DNA from: Brevibacterium epidermidis NBRC 14811 | GTDB taxonomy: Bacteria > Actinomycetota > Actinomycetes > Actinomycetales > Brevibacteriaceae | Length of the DNA: 64,000 nt | NCBI RefSeq assembly: GCF_001570805.1 | Contig: NZ_BCSJ01000001.1 | Coordinates: forward strand, 1 to 64,000 | Reading direction: 5' to 3' | Part shown: positions 18,696 to 27,349 of the stretch, piece after piece | Layout of the letters: every line of letters starts with the position of its first letter | Position numbering within the stretch: the first letter of the stretch is position 1 | The notes under the pieces: model-generated | The model's input: the letters and a program-made list of their open reading frames with translations, nothing else | Database searches by the model: none | What the model was told of the DNA's origin: nothing | Position numbers and translations under genes: made by a program

Positions 18696-18959
18696 TCTTC
18701 TCCCTTTCGGAATTTCGGTCCGCCGGTGCGGATCCGTCACGAATTCTGCATTCGGCACCGTTTTCCCTCGCGCGCAAGGAAATGACGGCAATGCAGATGA
18801 ATGATGCGCCGCCTTCACCCAGACCGTTCTGAGATCATGACGCGCATCACGTCGAATGTGATGATATCCACTGTATGGCCCGGCACTGACACCGGGTGCC
18901 GAATCCGGGTTTTGGAGACAATCGTCCCAGTATCGTTATCTGCGGCGACAGACGTCCCC

Positions 18960-21236
18960 TCAGGCCTCGATTTCGATATCCGATCGTCCCAGCACATCGA
19001 GGATCCATGCGTACTCGAAGGCGATCTCCTTCCAGGCGTCATACCGCCCGGAGGCTCCCCCGTGCCCGGCGACCATTTCGGTCTTGAGCAGGGCGTTCGC
19101 ACCGACCTCGCGGAGTCGGGCGACCCATTTCGCGGGTTCGACGTAGAGGACTCGGGTGTCGTTGAGCGAGGTCACGGCCAAGATCTGCGGGTAAGCCGCC
19201 TCGGTGACGTTTTCGTAGGGAGAGTACGAGCGCATGTACTCGTAGACCTCCGGATCATGGAGCGGGTCGCCCCACTCCTCCCATTCGATGACGGTCAGCG
19301 GCAGCTCGGGCATGAGGATCGAAGTCAGCGCGTCGACGAAGGGCACTTCGGCGCTGATTCCGGCGAAGAGCTCAGGCGCCATATTCGCAATCGCGCCCAT
19401 GAGCAGTCCGCCGGCCGATCCGCCGCTGGCCACGAGCCGGTCCGGGCTCGTCCATCCGGTGTCGATGAGGTGGCGGGCGACGTCGATGAAGTCGGTGAAC
19501 GTGTTCTTCTTCGCCGTGGTCTTGCCCTGGTCGTACCAGTGTCGGCCCATTTCTCCGCCGCCGCGCACGTGGGCGATGGCGAAGACGACGCCCCGGTCGA
19601 GCAGCGACAGCCGCGAGACCGAGAAGTACGGGTCCATGCTCGCTTCGTAGGAGCCGTACCCGTAGAGGAGCAGCGGTGCCGGCTCGACTTTCGCCGAGGC
19701 GGCCCCGCCGTTCATCTCGTCCGCACCGTCGCCTGTCCCCGCCGTCGCCGAGGCAGTGCCGCCGTCGAATCGGTGAAGATCCTTGCGGAATACGACCGAG
19801 ACCGGGATATCGGTGCCGTCTGCGGCCTTCGCCCATAGGAGGGTTTCGGTGTAGTCGTCCAGATCGACCGATCCGAGAACTGGCTGACGCTTGAGAACCG
19901 TGTCAGTGCCGTCTGCGACCCTGTGGGAATAGATCACGGCGGGTGTGGACATGGAGGTGAAATGCAGTCGGATGCTCGCCTGCTCGAACTCGGGGTTGTT
20001 GCCCACATAGAGTGACCCGGTCTCCCGACCGAAGGGCAGCTCCTGCAGCGGAGCGAACGGAGAGGAGGAGTCCCCCAAGCGAATGATGCCGACGCGTGCG
20101 AAGCCGCCGCGACGGTAGCTGAGCACGATGAAGTCGGCGAAGGCGTCGACGTCTTCGATGCGCAGATCGTTGATGCTCAGCTCGCCGTCAGTGCCTGCAC
20201 CGGATTCGGTGACGATGACGTCGCGGCCGGGTGCGGTCGGGTCGGCGACGGGAACGTCGACGAGGTCGAAGTCGGCGCGGTTGCGATTGTGGGTGATGAA
20301 GAATCGGTCTTCACCGCCGATGACGGCGTGCTCGACGTTGTATTCGACTCCGTCGACCCGGGGCCAGATCTCCTGCGGTTCGGCTTCGAGATCGTCGGCG
20401 CTGATGCTCCAGTATCCGGTGGTCGTCTTCGATCCGGTGACGACGAACATCATCCGGCCCGAGCGCGAGAAGCCCGATCCGACGAAGAAGCGCTCATCGG
20501 GTTCGTGGAAGATGCACACATCGTCGCTGCTGTCGGTGCCGACGACGTGGCGCCACACTTTCTCCGGTCGCCAAGCGTCGTCAACGGTGGTGTAGAAGAC
20601 GTAGCGTCCGCTCGGGTCGAGCGAGGCTCCGGCGAAGGTGCCGTCGATCGTGTCGGCGAGGTCGTCTCCCGTGATGAGGTCGCGGACGTGGAGGGTGTAG
20701 CGTTCGTCGCCGGTGGTGTCGACGCCGTAGAGGAGTCGGCTGCCGTCGTCGGAGAGTGAGAAGGAGCCGAGGGAGAAGAACTCCTGACCTTCGGCGGCGA
20801 TGTTCGAGTCGAAGACGACTTCCTCTCCGGGCAGAGGCTCTTCGCCGACCTCCGGCGGGGTCCAGTCGTCGGGGTCCGAGACGGGGATCCGGACGCTGAT
20901 TCCGTAGTCGAGTCCTGCTTTCGTGCGGGAGAAGTACCAGTAGCTCCCGCGCCGGTTGGGCACGGACATATCAGTCTCTTTGATGCGCGTCTTGATCTCG
21001 GTGAAGATCGAGTTCTGGAGGCCTTCGAGGTGAGCGGTCTGCGCGCTGGTCCAGGCGTTCTCCGCTTCGAGGTGGGCGATGACCTCGGGCGATTCCTTCT
21101 CACGCATCCACTCGTAGTCGTCGATGAAAGTGTGGCCGTGATGAGTGCGCTCGAATGGGACCTTCTTCGCCACCGGCGCCGATGTCGGAGTCGCGGTCGT
21201 CGAGGTTGCGGAGTCGTTGCCGGAATTTTCGCTCAT
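18960..21236 (-). CDS. Prolyl oligopeptidase-family serine peptidase (oligopeptidase B-like)
   Basis: 758 aa S9 peptidase: an N-terminal beta-propeller (about 80-430) covers a C-terminal alpha/beta-hydrolase domain. The catalytic Ser is in VASGGSAGGLLMGA (about residue 605) and the His in MVAGHGGASGR (about 723). It opens with the family's FERTHHGHTFIDDYEWMRE. Such enzymes cut short peptides, for OpB after basic residues, in the cytoplasm. Residues about 490-518 are an Ala/Gly/Asp-rich insert with a CGCCGAGGCGG element. Monocistronic. Confidence 0.92.
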   Translation of the reverse strand: MSENSGNDSATSTTATPTSAPVAKKVPFERTHHGHTFIDDYEWMREKESPEVIAHLEAENAWTSAQTAHLEGLQNSIFTEIKTRIKETDMSVPNRRGSYWYFSRTKAGLDYGISVRIPVSDPDDWTPPEVGEEPLPGEEVVFDSNIAAEGQEFFSLGSFSLSDDGSRLLYGVDTTGDERYTLHVRDLITGDDLADTIDGTFAGASLDPSGRYVFYTTVDDAWRPEKVWRHVVGTDSSDDVCIFHEPDERFFVGSGFSRSGRMMFVVTGSKTTTGYWSISADDLEAEPQEIWPRVDGVEYNVEHAVIGGEDRFFITHNRNRADFDLVDVPVADPTAPGRDVIVTESGAGTDGELSINDLRIEDVDAFADFIVLSYRRGGFARVGIIRLGDSSSPFAPLQELPFGRETGSLYVGNNPEFEQASIRLHFTSMSTPAVIYSHRVADGTDTVLKRQPVLGSVDLDDYTETLLWAKAADGTDIPVSVVFRKDLHRFDGGTASATAGTGDGADEMNGGAASAKVEPAPLLLYGYGSYEASMDPYFSVSRLSLLDRGVVFAIAHVRGGGEMGRHWYDQGKTTAKKNTFTDFIDVARHLIDTGWTSPDRLVASGGSAGGLLMGAIANMAPELFAGISAEVPFVDALTSILMPELPLTVIEWEEWGDPLHDPEVYEYMRSYSPYENVTEAAYPQILAVTSLNDTRVLYVEPAKWVARLREVGANALLKTEMVAGHGGASGRYDAWKEIAFEYAWILDVLGRSDIEIEA
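19692..19702 (+). repeat. CGCCGAGGCGG element inside the S9 peptidase gene
   Basis: Exact copy of the 11-mer, read AASA on the coding strand within a low-complexity insert. A degenerate copy (GTCGCCGAGGCAG) lies about 55 bases away in the same insert. Confidence 0.7.
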
Positions 21237-21429
21237 GACGCCAGCCTATCCGCCGTCCCACGAACACCCGCACCTCGTCACTGCCTCACCCCTCGACACC
21301 ACCAGGTGAGCAGAATGCACTCAACGCGCGCAATGAGCAGAAAGCGCAGAGTGAGCACAAGCACGCCGTTGACACTCAGCAACCTCTAAGGTGAGTCTCA
21401 CATCACACCTGCCTTCAAAGGAGAAGTCC

Positions 21430-22467
21430 GTGCCAAAGGCGCCACCTCCCGAGGATTCCGTGTCGGAATCCTCTCATCCTTCGCGACGAACCTTCGGTCG
21501 CATCGCCTACGGGGCGATCGCCTTGGCGGCGATCGGAACGGCGACGACCTACTCGGTCAAGGCCGCCTCGGCGAAGGGTGACCTGTCATCGAATCTCACC
21601 CTCATCGCTCCGGCCGGCGCCGGCGGCGGCTGGGACGGGTTCGCTCGCGAGACCCAGCAGGCCATGCGCGTCGAGCGGCTCGCGAACAACGCCCAGGTCG
21701 TCAACATCCCGGGTGCCGGCGGCACCATCGGGCTCGGCAAATTCTCGACCATGCACGGTCAGGCGGACACGATCCTGGCCACCGGCACCGCCATGGTCGG
21801 CGGAATCGCCCTGAACAAGTCACCGGTCGGCTTCGACAACACGACTCTGCTCGCCCGAGTGGCCGAGGACTATGACGTACTCATCGCCGCCGCCGATTCT
21901 CCGCACAACACGATCGACGATGTCATCGGCGCGTGGAAGAAGGATCCGAAGGGATTCGTGTGGACGGGCGGTTCGGCCGGCTCGGTCGACCATCTGACCA
22001 TCGCTCAGCTGGCGCTGCTCGGCGGGATCTCCGCCTCGGACATCACCTACATTCCGAAGTCCGGCGGCGGTGAAGCCATCCAGACTCTGCTTTCGGGCAC
22101 CACCGATTTCGCCTCCTGCGGCTTCAACGAGGTCTCCGACCAGATCGAGGCCGGACGCGTCAAAGCCATCGGCGTGGCTGCACCCAAACGCATCGAGGGC
22201 TTCGACGACGTGCCGACCATGTCCGAACAGGGCTACGAGGTCACGCTGACGAACTGGCGCGGCTGGCTCGGAGCACCGGATATCACCGGCGACGACTCCG
22301 CTCAGCTCCTCGAGATCCTGCAGAAGACCCGTGACAGTGCGGCGTGGAAGGACGCCCTCGATCGGAACAAGTGGACCGACGTGTGGCAGACCGGCGAGGA
22401 ATTCGCGGAGTTCATCAAGGAGGACAGCTCCCGAGTGGAGAAGCTGCTGAAGGAGTTGGGACTGTGA
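21430..22467 (+). CDS. TTT transporter substrate-binding protein (TctC family), system 1
   Basis: 345 aa extracytoplasmic solute receptor with GTG start and ribosome-binding site AAGGAG. The N-terminus holds SRRTFGR (18-24) before a hydrophobic stretch, so Tat export is possible, with a likely cleavage at AASA (45-48). Family features: IAPAGAGGGWDGFARETQQAM, VNIPGAGGTIGLGKF and NWRGWLGAP. First gene of a tctC-tctB-tctA operon that imports carboxylates using an ion gradient. The AASA site is encoded by a copy of the CGCCGAGGCGG element. Substrate unknown. Confidence 0.88.
   Translation: MPKAPPPEDSVSESSHPSRRTFGRIAYGAIALAAIGTATTYSVKAASAKGDLSSNLTLIAPAGAGGGWDGFARETQQAMRVERLANNAQVVNIPGAGGTIGLGKFSTMHGQADTILATGTAMVGGIALNKSPVGFDNTTLLARVAEDYDVLIAAADSPHNTIDDVIGAWKKDPKGFVWTGGSAGSVDHLTIAQLALLGGISASDITYIPKSGGGEAIQTLLSGTTDFASCGFNEVSDQIEAGRVKAIGVAAPKRIEGFDDVPTMSEQGYEVTLTNWRGWLGAPDITGDDSAQLLEILQKTRDSAAWKDALDRNKWTDVWQTGEEFAEFIKEDSSRVEKLLKELGL
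21563..21573 (-). repeat. CGCCGAGGCGG element at the TctC signal-peptide end
   Basis: Exact copy of the 11-mer (reverse orientation), read AASA at the predicted signal-peptidase site of TctC 1. Confidence 0.7.
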
Positions 22468-23138
22468 GCGCACAGACGACGGCGAAGACGGAGCGGACGG
22501 GCCACCTCGGCGCGGGCACCTGGTGGCAGGGACGGTCAGGGCTCATCGTCCCCCTCATCATGGGGGCGTTCTCGACCTATCTGCTCATCGGCATCCTCAC
22601 CATGGAGGTGCCTGCGGATGCGGACAAACCTGGCCCGCAGTTCTTCCCGACGATCATCATGCTCGTCGGCTACGCGCTGACGATTATGCTGGTCATCGCC
22701 TATATCCGCAATCCCGAACCCGTCGATGTCGACGATGAGCTGCCGGCCGCGGCCGAGGAGGACAAGGCGTTCTCGACTCCGGTCACGTCGGCGGTCTCGG
22801 CCTCTCGACTCTCTCCTCACGAAGAAGACGAGCCGGAGAAGGATCGAGCAGCTCTGGCCGCGGCGCGCAAAGCAGATGCGAAGCATCGCACGCACAGTGA
22901 CTTCGTGTCCCTGGCCTGGGGCGCCGGCGGGTTCGCGGCGTTCGCGTTCCTCCTCGAATTCGCCGGATGGATCATCGCCGCAGCCCTGCTGTTCTGGTGC
23001 GTGGCCCGGTCGATGGGCTCGAAGAAGCCGCTGTTCGACCTCACTCTGGCACTGACGTTCTCGTCCCTGGTCTACATCGCCTTCGCGGTGCTGCTGGGGC
23101 TCAATCTTCCTTCGGGAATTCTGGGAGGTGGCTTCTGA
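22464..23138 (+). CDS. TTT transporter small membrane subunit (TctB family), system 1
   Basis: 224 aa with GTG start overlapping the tctC stop by four bases. Four helices are predicted: two near residues 25-85 (LIVPLIMGAFSTYLLIG, FFPTIIMLVGYALTIMLVI) and two or more after about 145. Between them is an unusually long, charged cytoplasmic loop (about 90-145, DVDDELPAAAEEDKAF and EEDEPEKDRAALAAARK). TctB partners TctA in the membrane complex. Second gene of the operon. Confidence 0.85.
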   Translation: MSAQTTAKTERTGHLGAGTWWQGRSGLIVPLIMGAFSTYLLIGILTMEVPADADKPGPQFFPTIIMLVGYALTIMLVIAYIRNPEPVDVDDELPAAAEEDKAFSTPVTSAVSASRLSPHEEDEPEKDRAALAAARKADAKHRTHSDFVSLAWGAGGFAAFAFLLEFAGWIIAAALLFWCVARSMGSKKPLFDLTLALTFSSLVYIAFAVLLGLNLPSGILGGGF

Positions 23139-23139
23139 T

Positions 23140-24687
23140 ATGGACGCCCTCATGTCCCTCTTCGAAGGGTTCACACACGCTCTGACGCCGATGAACCTGC
23201 TGTGGGTCCTCGTCGGCTGCTTCCTCGGCACCGCCGTCGGTGTGCTGCCGGGCCTCGGGTCGTCGATGGCCGTGGCACTGCTGCTTCCGATGACCTTCGC
23301 TCTGGATCCCACGGGTGCGTTCATCATGTTCGCCGGCGTCTACTTCGGTGGGCTCTTCGGCGACTCGACGATGGCCATCCTCATGAACACACCGGGCCAG
23401 GCCTCTGCGATCGCCTCGACGTTCGAAGGCCACAAGATGGCCAAGTCAGGGCGCGCCCCACAGGCTCTGGCTACGGCCGCGATCGGCGCGTTCATCGGCG
23501 GGTTCATCTCCTGCTTCCTCGTCGTCTTCGTCGCACCGGCTCTGGCCGACCTGTCGACGAGCTTCGGCCCGGCCGAGTTCTTCGCCCTCGCGCTCTTCGC
23601 CTTCGTCGCCACCTCCTCGGTGGTCGCCGATTCGGTGCTCAAGGGGCTCACTGCTCTGGTGCTGGGCATCGGCATCACCGTCATCGGCATCGACTCGGTC
23701 TCGGGCACGGAGCGGTTCACGCTCGGCGTCCCCGAGCTCTTCGACGGCGTCTCCCTGGTCACGGTGACCGTGGGTGTGCTCGCCCTCGGCGAGGTGTTCT
23801 TCATCGCCTCTCGCATCCGCCGTCAGACCAAGGACAACACGATCAACTCCTCGGGTCGTCCGTTCCTCTCGCGCAAGGAGGTCGGCGAGGCGCTGCCGGC
23901 ATGGCTGCGCGGAACCGCGATCGGTCTGCCCTTCGGCGTCATCCCCGTCGGCGGTGCCGATGTTCCGACGTTCATGGCCTACGGTTTGGAGCGCAAGCTC
24001 GATTCCCGCCGGAAGGATCCGCAGTTCGGCAAGGGTGCGATCCGTGGTCTTGCCGCCCCCGAGGCGGCCGGATCGGCGACGACGGGCATCGCCATGGGCG
24101 CCCTGCTGGCACTGGGTCTGCCGATCTCGGCGACGGCGGCGATCATGTTGGCTGCCTTCCGTCAGTACGGCATCCAGCCCGGGCCGCTGCTCTTCGACCG
24201 CTCCCCCGAGCTGGTCTGGGGTCTGCTTGCGAGCTTCTTCGTCGCGATGATCGTCCTGCTCATCATCAACCTGCCGTTCGCTCCGCTGTGGGCGAAGCTG
24301 CTGAAGATCCCGGACCCGTACCTCTACGGCGGCATCGCCGTCTTCTGCGGACTGGGCATCTATGCGACTTCCGCCTCGACGTTCGAGCTGCTCATCCTCT
24401 TGGGCATCGGTGTGCTGAGCTTCGTGCTCAAGCGCTACGGTGTGCCGTTGGCGCCGCTGATGATCGGCATGGTGCTCGGGCCCTTGGCCGAGTCGAACCT
24501 GCGCGATGCTCTGCTGGCCGCCGGCGGTGATGCGTCGACTCTGGTGTCGTCGCCGATCACGATCGTCATCTACGTCGTGCTCATCGCTGCTCTCGTCTAC
24601 ACCGGCATCGGCCGAGTGCTGGCCCGAAAGCGCCAGAGGCAGGCGACGTCAGGAGCATCGAACTCCACAGAGTCGATCAGCCTCTGA
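23140..24687 (+). CDS. TTT transporter large membrane subunit (TctA family), system 1
   Basis: 515 aa with about eleven helices and the TctA signatures GVLPGLGSSMAVALLLPMTF, YFGGLFGDSTMAILMNTPG and a second PxGGADVPTF half. Start set at ATG 23140 (GGAGG 11 bases upstream); a GTG at 23128 is also possible. Last gene of the operon. After its TGA the frame stays open for 26 codons encoding two copies of a 10-residue repeat, so rare readthrough would extend the protein. A strong terminator follows. Confidence 0.92.
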   Translation: MDALMSLFEGFTHALTPMNLLWVLVGCFLGTAVGVLPGLGSSMAVALLLPMTFALDPTGAFIMFAGVYFGGLFGDSTMAILMNTPGQASAIASTFEGHKMAKSGRAPQALATAAIGAFIGGFISCFLVVFVAPALADLSTSFGPAEFFALALFAFVATSSVVADSVLKGLTALVLGIGITVIGIDSVSGTERFTLGVPELFDGVSLVTVTVGVLALGEVFFIASRIRRQTKDNTINSSGRPFLSRKEVGEALPAWLRGTAIGLPFGVIPVGGADVPTFMAYGLERKLDSRRKDPQFGKGAIRGLAAPEAAGSATTGIAMGALLALGLPISATAAIMLAAFRQYGIQPGPLLFDRSPELVWGLLASFFVAMIVLLIINLPFAPLWAKLLKIPDPYLYGGIAVFCGLGIYATSASTFELLILLGIGVLSFVLKRYGVPLAPLMIGMVLGPLAESNLRDALLAAGGDASTLVSSPITIVIYVVLIAALVYTGIGRVLARKRQRQATSGASNSTESISL

Positions 24688-24693
24688 CCCAGC

Positions 24694-24792
24694 GGCGGCA
24701 CCTGGCCGTCGTTCAAGCCGAAGGGCGGCACCTGGCTGTCGTTCAAGCCCAAGCGCGGTTCGCCAGCCAACTAACCGTCGTTCAAGGCCAAG
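24694..24792 (+). repeat. Two-copy 30-bp tandem repeat plus partial third copy after tctA
   Basis: Units 24694-24723 and 24724-24753 match at 28 of 30 bases; a degenerate third copy shares CGTCGTTCAAGGCCAAG up to about 24792. In the tctA frame the units read GGTWPSFKPK and GGTWLSFKPK, then RGSPAN and a stop. Confidence 0.75.
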
Positions 24793-24831
24793 CGCGGATA
24801 TCGGGACGTTTACGTCCCGATATCCGCGCTT
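24790..24831. terminator. Strong bidirectional terminator after TTT operon 1
   Basis: A perfect 19-bp stem (left arm 24790-24808, right arm 24813-24831) around the loop TTTA. It starts AAGCGCGGATATCGGGACG and is followed by CTGCTTG. It lies between the convergent TTT operon and MFS gene. Confidence 0.85.
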
Positions 24832-24893
24832 CTGCTTGATCGAGGGTTGTCGGGCCAGCCACCCGCCGCCCGAGGGCCCGCTAACCAGTCCGG

Positions 24894-26438
24894 TCAGCGG
24901 TCGGAGTCAGCACCGGCGGCAGCTCCCGGCAGGAGTCGCCCGGCCCCCTTGAGGCCAAAGCTCGTGAGCACGGCGGCCACGAGGACGAGGACGACGGCCG
25001 CACCGGCGGCCCACTGCACGCCGAAGTCGAAGGCAGACACGGCCGCCTCGGTGATTCGTTCACCGGCTGCACCACTCAGCCCGGACGCGTATTCGAGCGC
25101 GGAGCCGAGCGTATCGAACTGAGCTCTGTCCGCTTTGTCCCCGATCGCGGACTGCAGCGCGGATCCGTACATGAAGGTCGAGAGTCCACCGAGCACGGTC
25201 GTTCCCATGACGGACCCGAATTCGTACGCGGTTTCCGATATCGCCGAGGCAGCTCCGGCCTTGTGCGCGGGGACTGCGGCGAGGATGAGGTCGTTCGTGA
25301 TGACCTCGGCGGTGCCGAGTCCGACGCCGAGGATGAGGAAGGCCAGCAGCATTCCCATCACGGAGTGTTCGGAGGTGAAGGCGATGATGCCCATGCCGAC
25401 CGCGTTGAGCGCGAGCGCGCAGGGCACGACGACGCGCGGTTCGAAGCGGGCGATGAGCGGCACTGCCAGATAGCCGGCCGCAACCGAGGTAATGAGCCCC
25501 GGGATGAGCACAAGGGCGGCGTCGATCGGTGAGAGTCCGAGCACGAGCTGGAGCAGCTGGGTGCCGAAGTAGAGGAACCCTGCCAGTCCCATGATGCTCA
25601 ACAGGTTCGACACCACCGCCGAGGTGAATACGAAGTTCGCGAACAGACGGACGTCGAGCATCGGGTTCGGAGTGGCGAGCTGGCGGAGGACGAAGCTGGC
25701 TCCGGCGACGATAGCCACGGACAGGCTGAGCCAGAAGAGGAAGTCGGCGCCAGACGCCATGCTGTGTTTGATGGCAAAGACGAGCGGGGCCAGGGCGAGC
25801 ATCGACAGGATGATGGAGAACGTGTCGAAGCGGCCCGGGTTCGGATCACGCGATTCGGGCAGCAGAACTGCAGCAGCGGGAATGAAGAGCGCGATGAGCG
25901 GCAGGTTGATGAAGAAGACCGAGCTCCAATGGAAGTGCTCGAGCAGGAAGCCGCCGACGATGGGCCCGAGTGCGGCACCACCGGAGAACATCGCGGCCCA
26001 GGTGGCGATCGCGATGCGACGGTCCTTGTCATGGTTGAAGATGTTGCGGATGAGCGACAGTGTCGATGGCATGAGGGTAGCGCCGAAGATGCCGAGCAGT
26101 GCGCGGGCGAGGATGAGCATCTCGGCGGAGGTGGAGAACGCCGCGAGCAGCGAGGCCGCACCAAAGCCGACGGACCCGATGATGAGCAGCTTGCGACGTC
26201 CGACCCGATCACCGAGGCTGCCCATGGCCACCAGCAGACCGGCGAGCATGAGCGCGTAGATGTCGACGATCCACAGCAGCTGCGTGCCCGTCGGATGCAG
26301 GCCGGTGCTGATTGCCGGGATCGCGAAGCCGAGGACCGTGTTGTCGATCGAGATCAGCAGCACGGGGATCATGAGCACCGCGAGACCGGCCCATTCGCGC
26401 CGACCGGCACGCAGCTGTGGAGTCAGTGTCGTCGTCAT
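24894..26438 (-). CDS. DHA2-type MFS drug exporter (14 TMS)
   Basis: 514 aa, EmrB/QacA-like proton antiporter. Motif A is GSLGDRVGRRKLL after helix 2, and the opening helix contains DNTVLGFAIPAI (the SIDNTV/LDxTxxNVALP-like motif 1). The start ATG has no ribosome-binding site; TACAGT seven bases upstream makes a leaderless message likely, and a 30-bp palindrome covers that box. A TetR gene lies divergently at 26628. Likely exports a hydrophobic or cationic toxic compound, under repression. Confidence 0.9.
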   Translation of the reverse strand: MTTTLTPQLRAGRREWAGLAVLMIPVLLISIDNTVLGFAIPAISTGLHPTGTQLLWIVDIYALMLAGLLVAMGSLGDRVGRRKLLIIGSVGFGAASLLAAFSTSAEMLILARALLGIFGATLMPSTLSLIRNIFNHDKDRRIAIATWAAMFSGGAALGPIVGGFLLEHFHWSSVFFINLPLIALFIPAAAVLLPESRDPNPGRFDTFSIILSMLALAPLVFAIKHSMASGADFLFWLSLSVAIVAGASFVLRQLATPNPMLDVRLFANFVFTSAVVSNLLSIMGLAGFLYFGTQLLQLVLGLSPIDAALVLIPGLITSVAAGYLAVPLIARFEPRVVVPCALALNAVGMGIIAFTSEHSVMGMLLAFLILGVGLGTAEVITNDLILAAVPAHKAGAASAISETAYEFGSVMGTTVLGGLSTFMYGSALQSAIGDKADRAQFDTLGSALEYASGLSGAAGERITEAAVSAFDFGVQWAAGAAVVLVLVAAVLTSFGLKGAGRLLPGAAAGADSDR

Positions 26439-26442
26439 GCCA

Positions 26443-26472
26443 TCAACTGTACCGTCTGGACGGTACAGTTGA
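26443..26472. promoter_or_regulatory. Palindromic operator and leaderless promoter of the MFS exporter
   Basis: Perfect 14-base arms TCAACTGTACCGTC (26443-26456) and its complement (26459-26472) flank TG. On the minus strand TACAGT (26451-26446) would be the -10 box, with seven bases to the ATG at 26438. The nearest TetR gene is divergent, 155 bp away. Confidence 0.82.
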
Positions 26473-26627
26473 AAATCGGTTGGCGTGCTGCAACCGAGAT
26501 GCTCAGGTACTGCGCAGATACAGGCCCGGCCGCGCGAGGAATCCGAGCGGTCTCATGCATGCCCAGCAGGCAGAACACCAGGCACACGTCCGTCTCGTAA
26601 GTACAGCCATGGACTAGGCTCGTGGCT

Positions 26628-27149
26628 ATGGCACGCAATCCGACCGCAACCAAGGAGAAGCTCCTCGACGCTTTCGATACGCTCCTCGACGAACACGGCA
26701 CCGCCGGAGCGACTCTGGACGCAGTAGCGGCGAAGGCCGGAGTCTCCAAAGGCGGTCTGCTCTATCATTTCGGGTCGAAGGCCGAGCTCATCAAGGGCAG
26801 CCTGGAACGCCTCGACCAGCTGGTCGCCGAAGACGTCGAGGAGATGAACGCTGCCGGCGCGCGCCTCCATTACTACTACCTCGAGACCTCAGCCGAGGTC
26901 GGCACTCCCCTGGATCGCAGCCTCATCGCCGCCGGCTGCCTTGCACTCGAGAACGAGGACGCCAAGGCGGCTCTGCGTCGCACACGCGAAGCGTGGTTCG
27001 ACGCTCTCAACAACCACCTCGGCGATGCTGATCTGGCGATGACGATTCAGCTCATCGGCGACGGAATGTACTTCAACCAGAACTTCGGGCTGTCACAGGA
27101 TGAGGCCCTCGACCACGTGAAGCGTGTGCTCACTCGTTTGGGCCTCTAA
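26628..27149 (+). CDS. TetR-family regulator, divergent from the MFS exporter
   Basis: 173 aa. The HTH (about 5-50) includes ATLDAVAAKAGVSKGGLLYHFGSKAELI, followed by a short ligand domain. ATG 28 chosen at 26628; an in-frame GTG lies two codons upstream. Position and orientation make it the likely repressor of the exporter through the palindrome at 26443. No second copy of that palindrome was seen near its own start, so it may not autoregulate. A hairpin lies just past its stop codon. Confidence 0.88.
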   Translation: MARNPTATKEKLLDAFDTLLDEHGTAGATLDAVAAKAGVSKGGLLYHFGSKAELIKGSLERLDQLVAEDVEEMNAAGARLHYYYLETSAEVGTPLDRSLIAAGCLALENEDAKAALRRTREAWFDALNNHLGDADLAMTIQLIGDGMYFNQNFGLSQDEALDHVKRVLTRLGL

Positions 27150-27178
27150 GGCACCTGCGACTGCCTTCGAACATGGAG

Positions 27179-27233
27179 TTCCGGACATCTCGTGCGGGAT
27201 CTTGCGTCAATCTCCCGCACAGATCGTCCGGAA
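27179..27233. repeat. Hairpin element, left copy, flanking the DUF559 gene
   Basis: Imperfect inverted repeat beginning TTCCGGAC and ending GATCGTCCGGAA, with inner arms GTGCGGGA/TCCCGCAC. Its outer sequence matches the hairpin at 28349 on the other side of the gene. It may also terminate the TetR transcript. Confidence 0.65.
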
Positions 27234-27272
27234 GTCGGCGCGCCGCCGCAGTTGCACTCGCACGTAGGTGAC

Positions 27273-27297
27273 TGTGGATAGCGATTCTTTATCCACA
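27273..27297. other. Pair of inverted DnaA-box-like 9-mers
   Basis: TTATCCACA (27289-27297) is an exact DnaA-box consensus; TGTGGATAG (27273-27281) is its inverse with one difference. Together they also form an 8-bp stem. They lie about 55 bases upstream of the DUF559-type gene. Confidence 0.35.
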
Positions 27298-27349
27298 CGC
27301 CGGTTTCTCGCCATTCCCTTTCCGTGGCCAGCGGACGAGGCTGGCACCT

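Noticed and set aside
21369-21374. Perfect TTGACA upstream of tctC 1 as a -35 box
   Set aside because: The only TANNNT nearby (TAAGGT at 21387) gives a 12-bp spacer, too short for a sigma70-type promoter.
24061-24075. GAGGCGGCC in tctA 1 as a further copy of the dispersed element
   Set aside because: It lacks the CGCC half and encodes the conserved APEAAGS motif, so protein constraint explains it.
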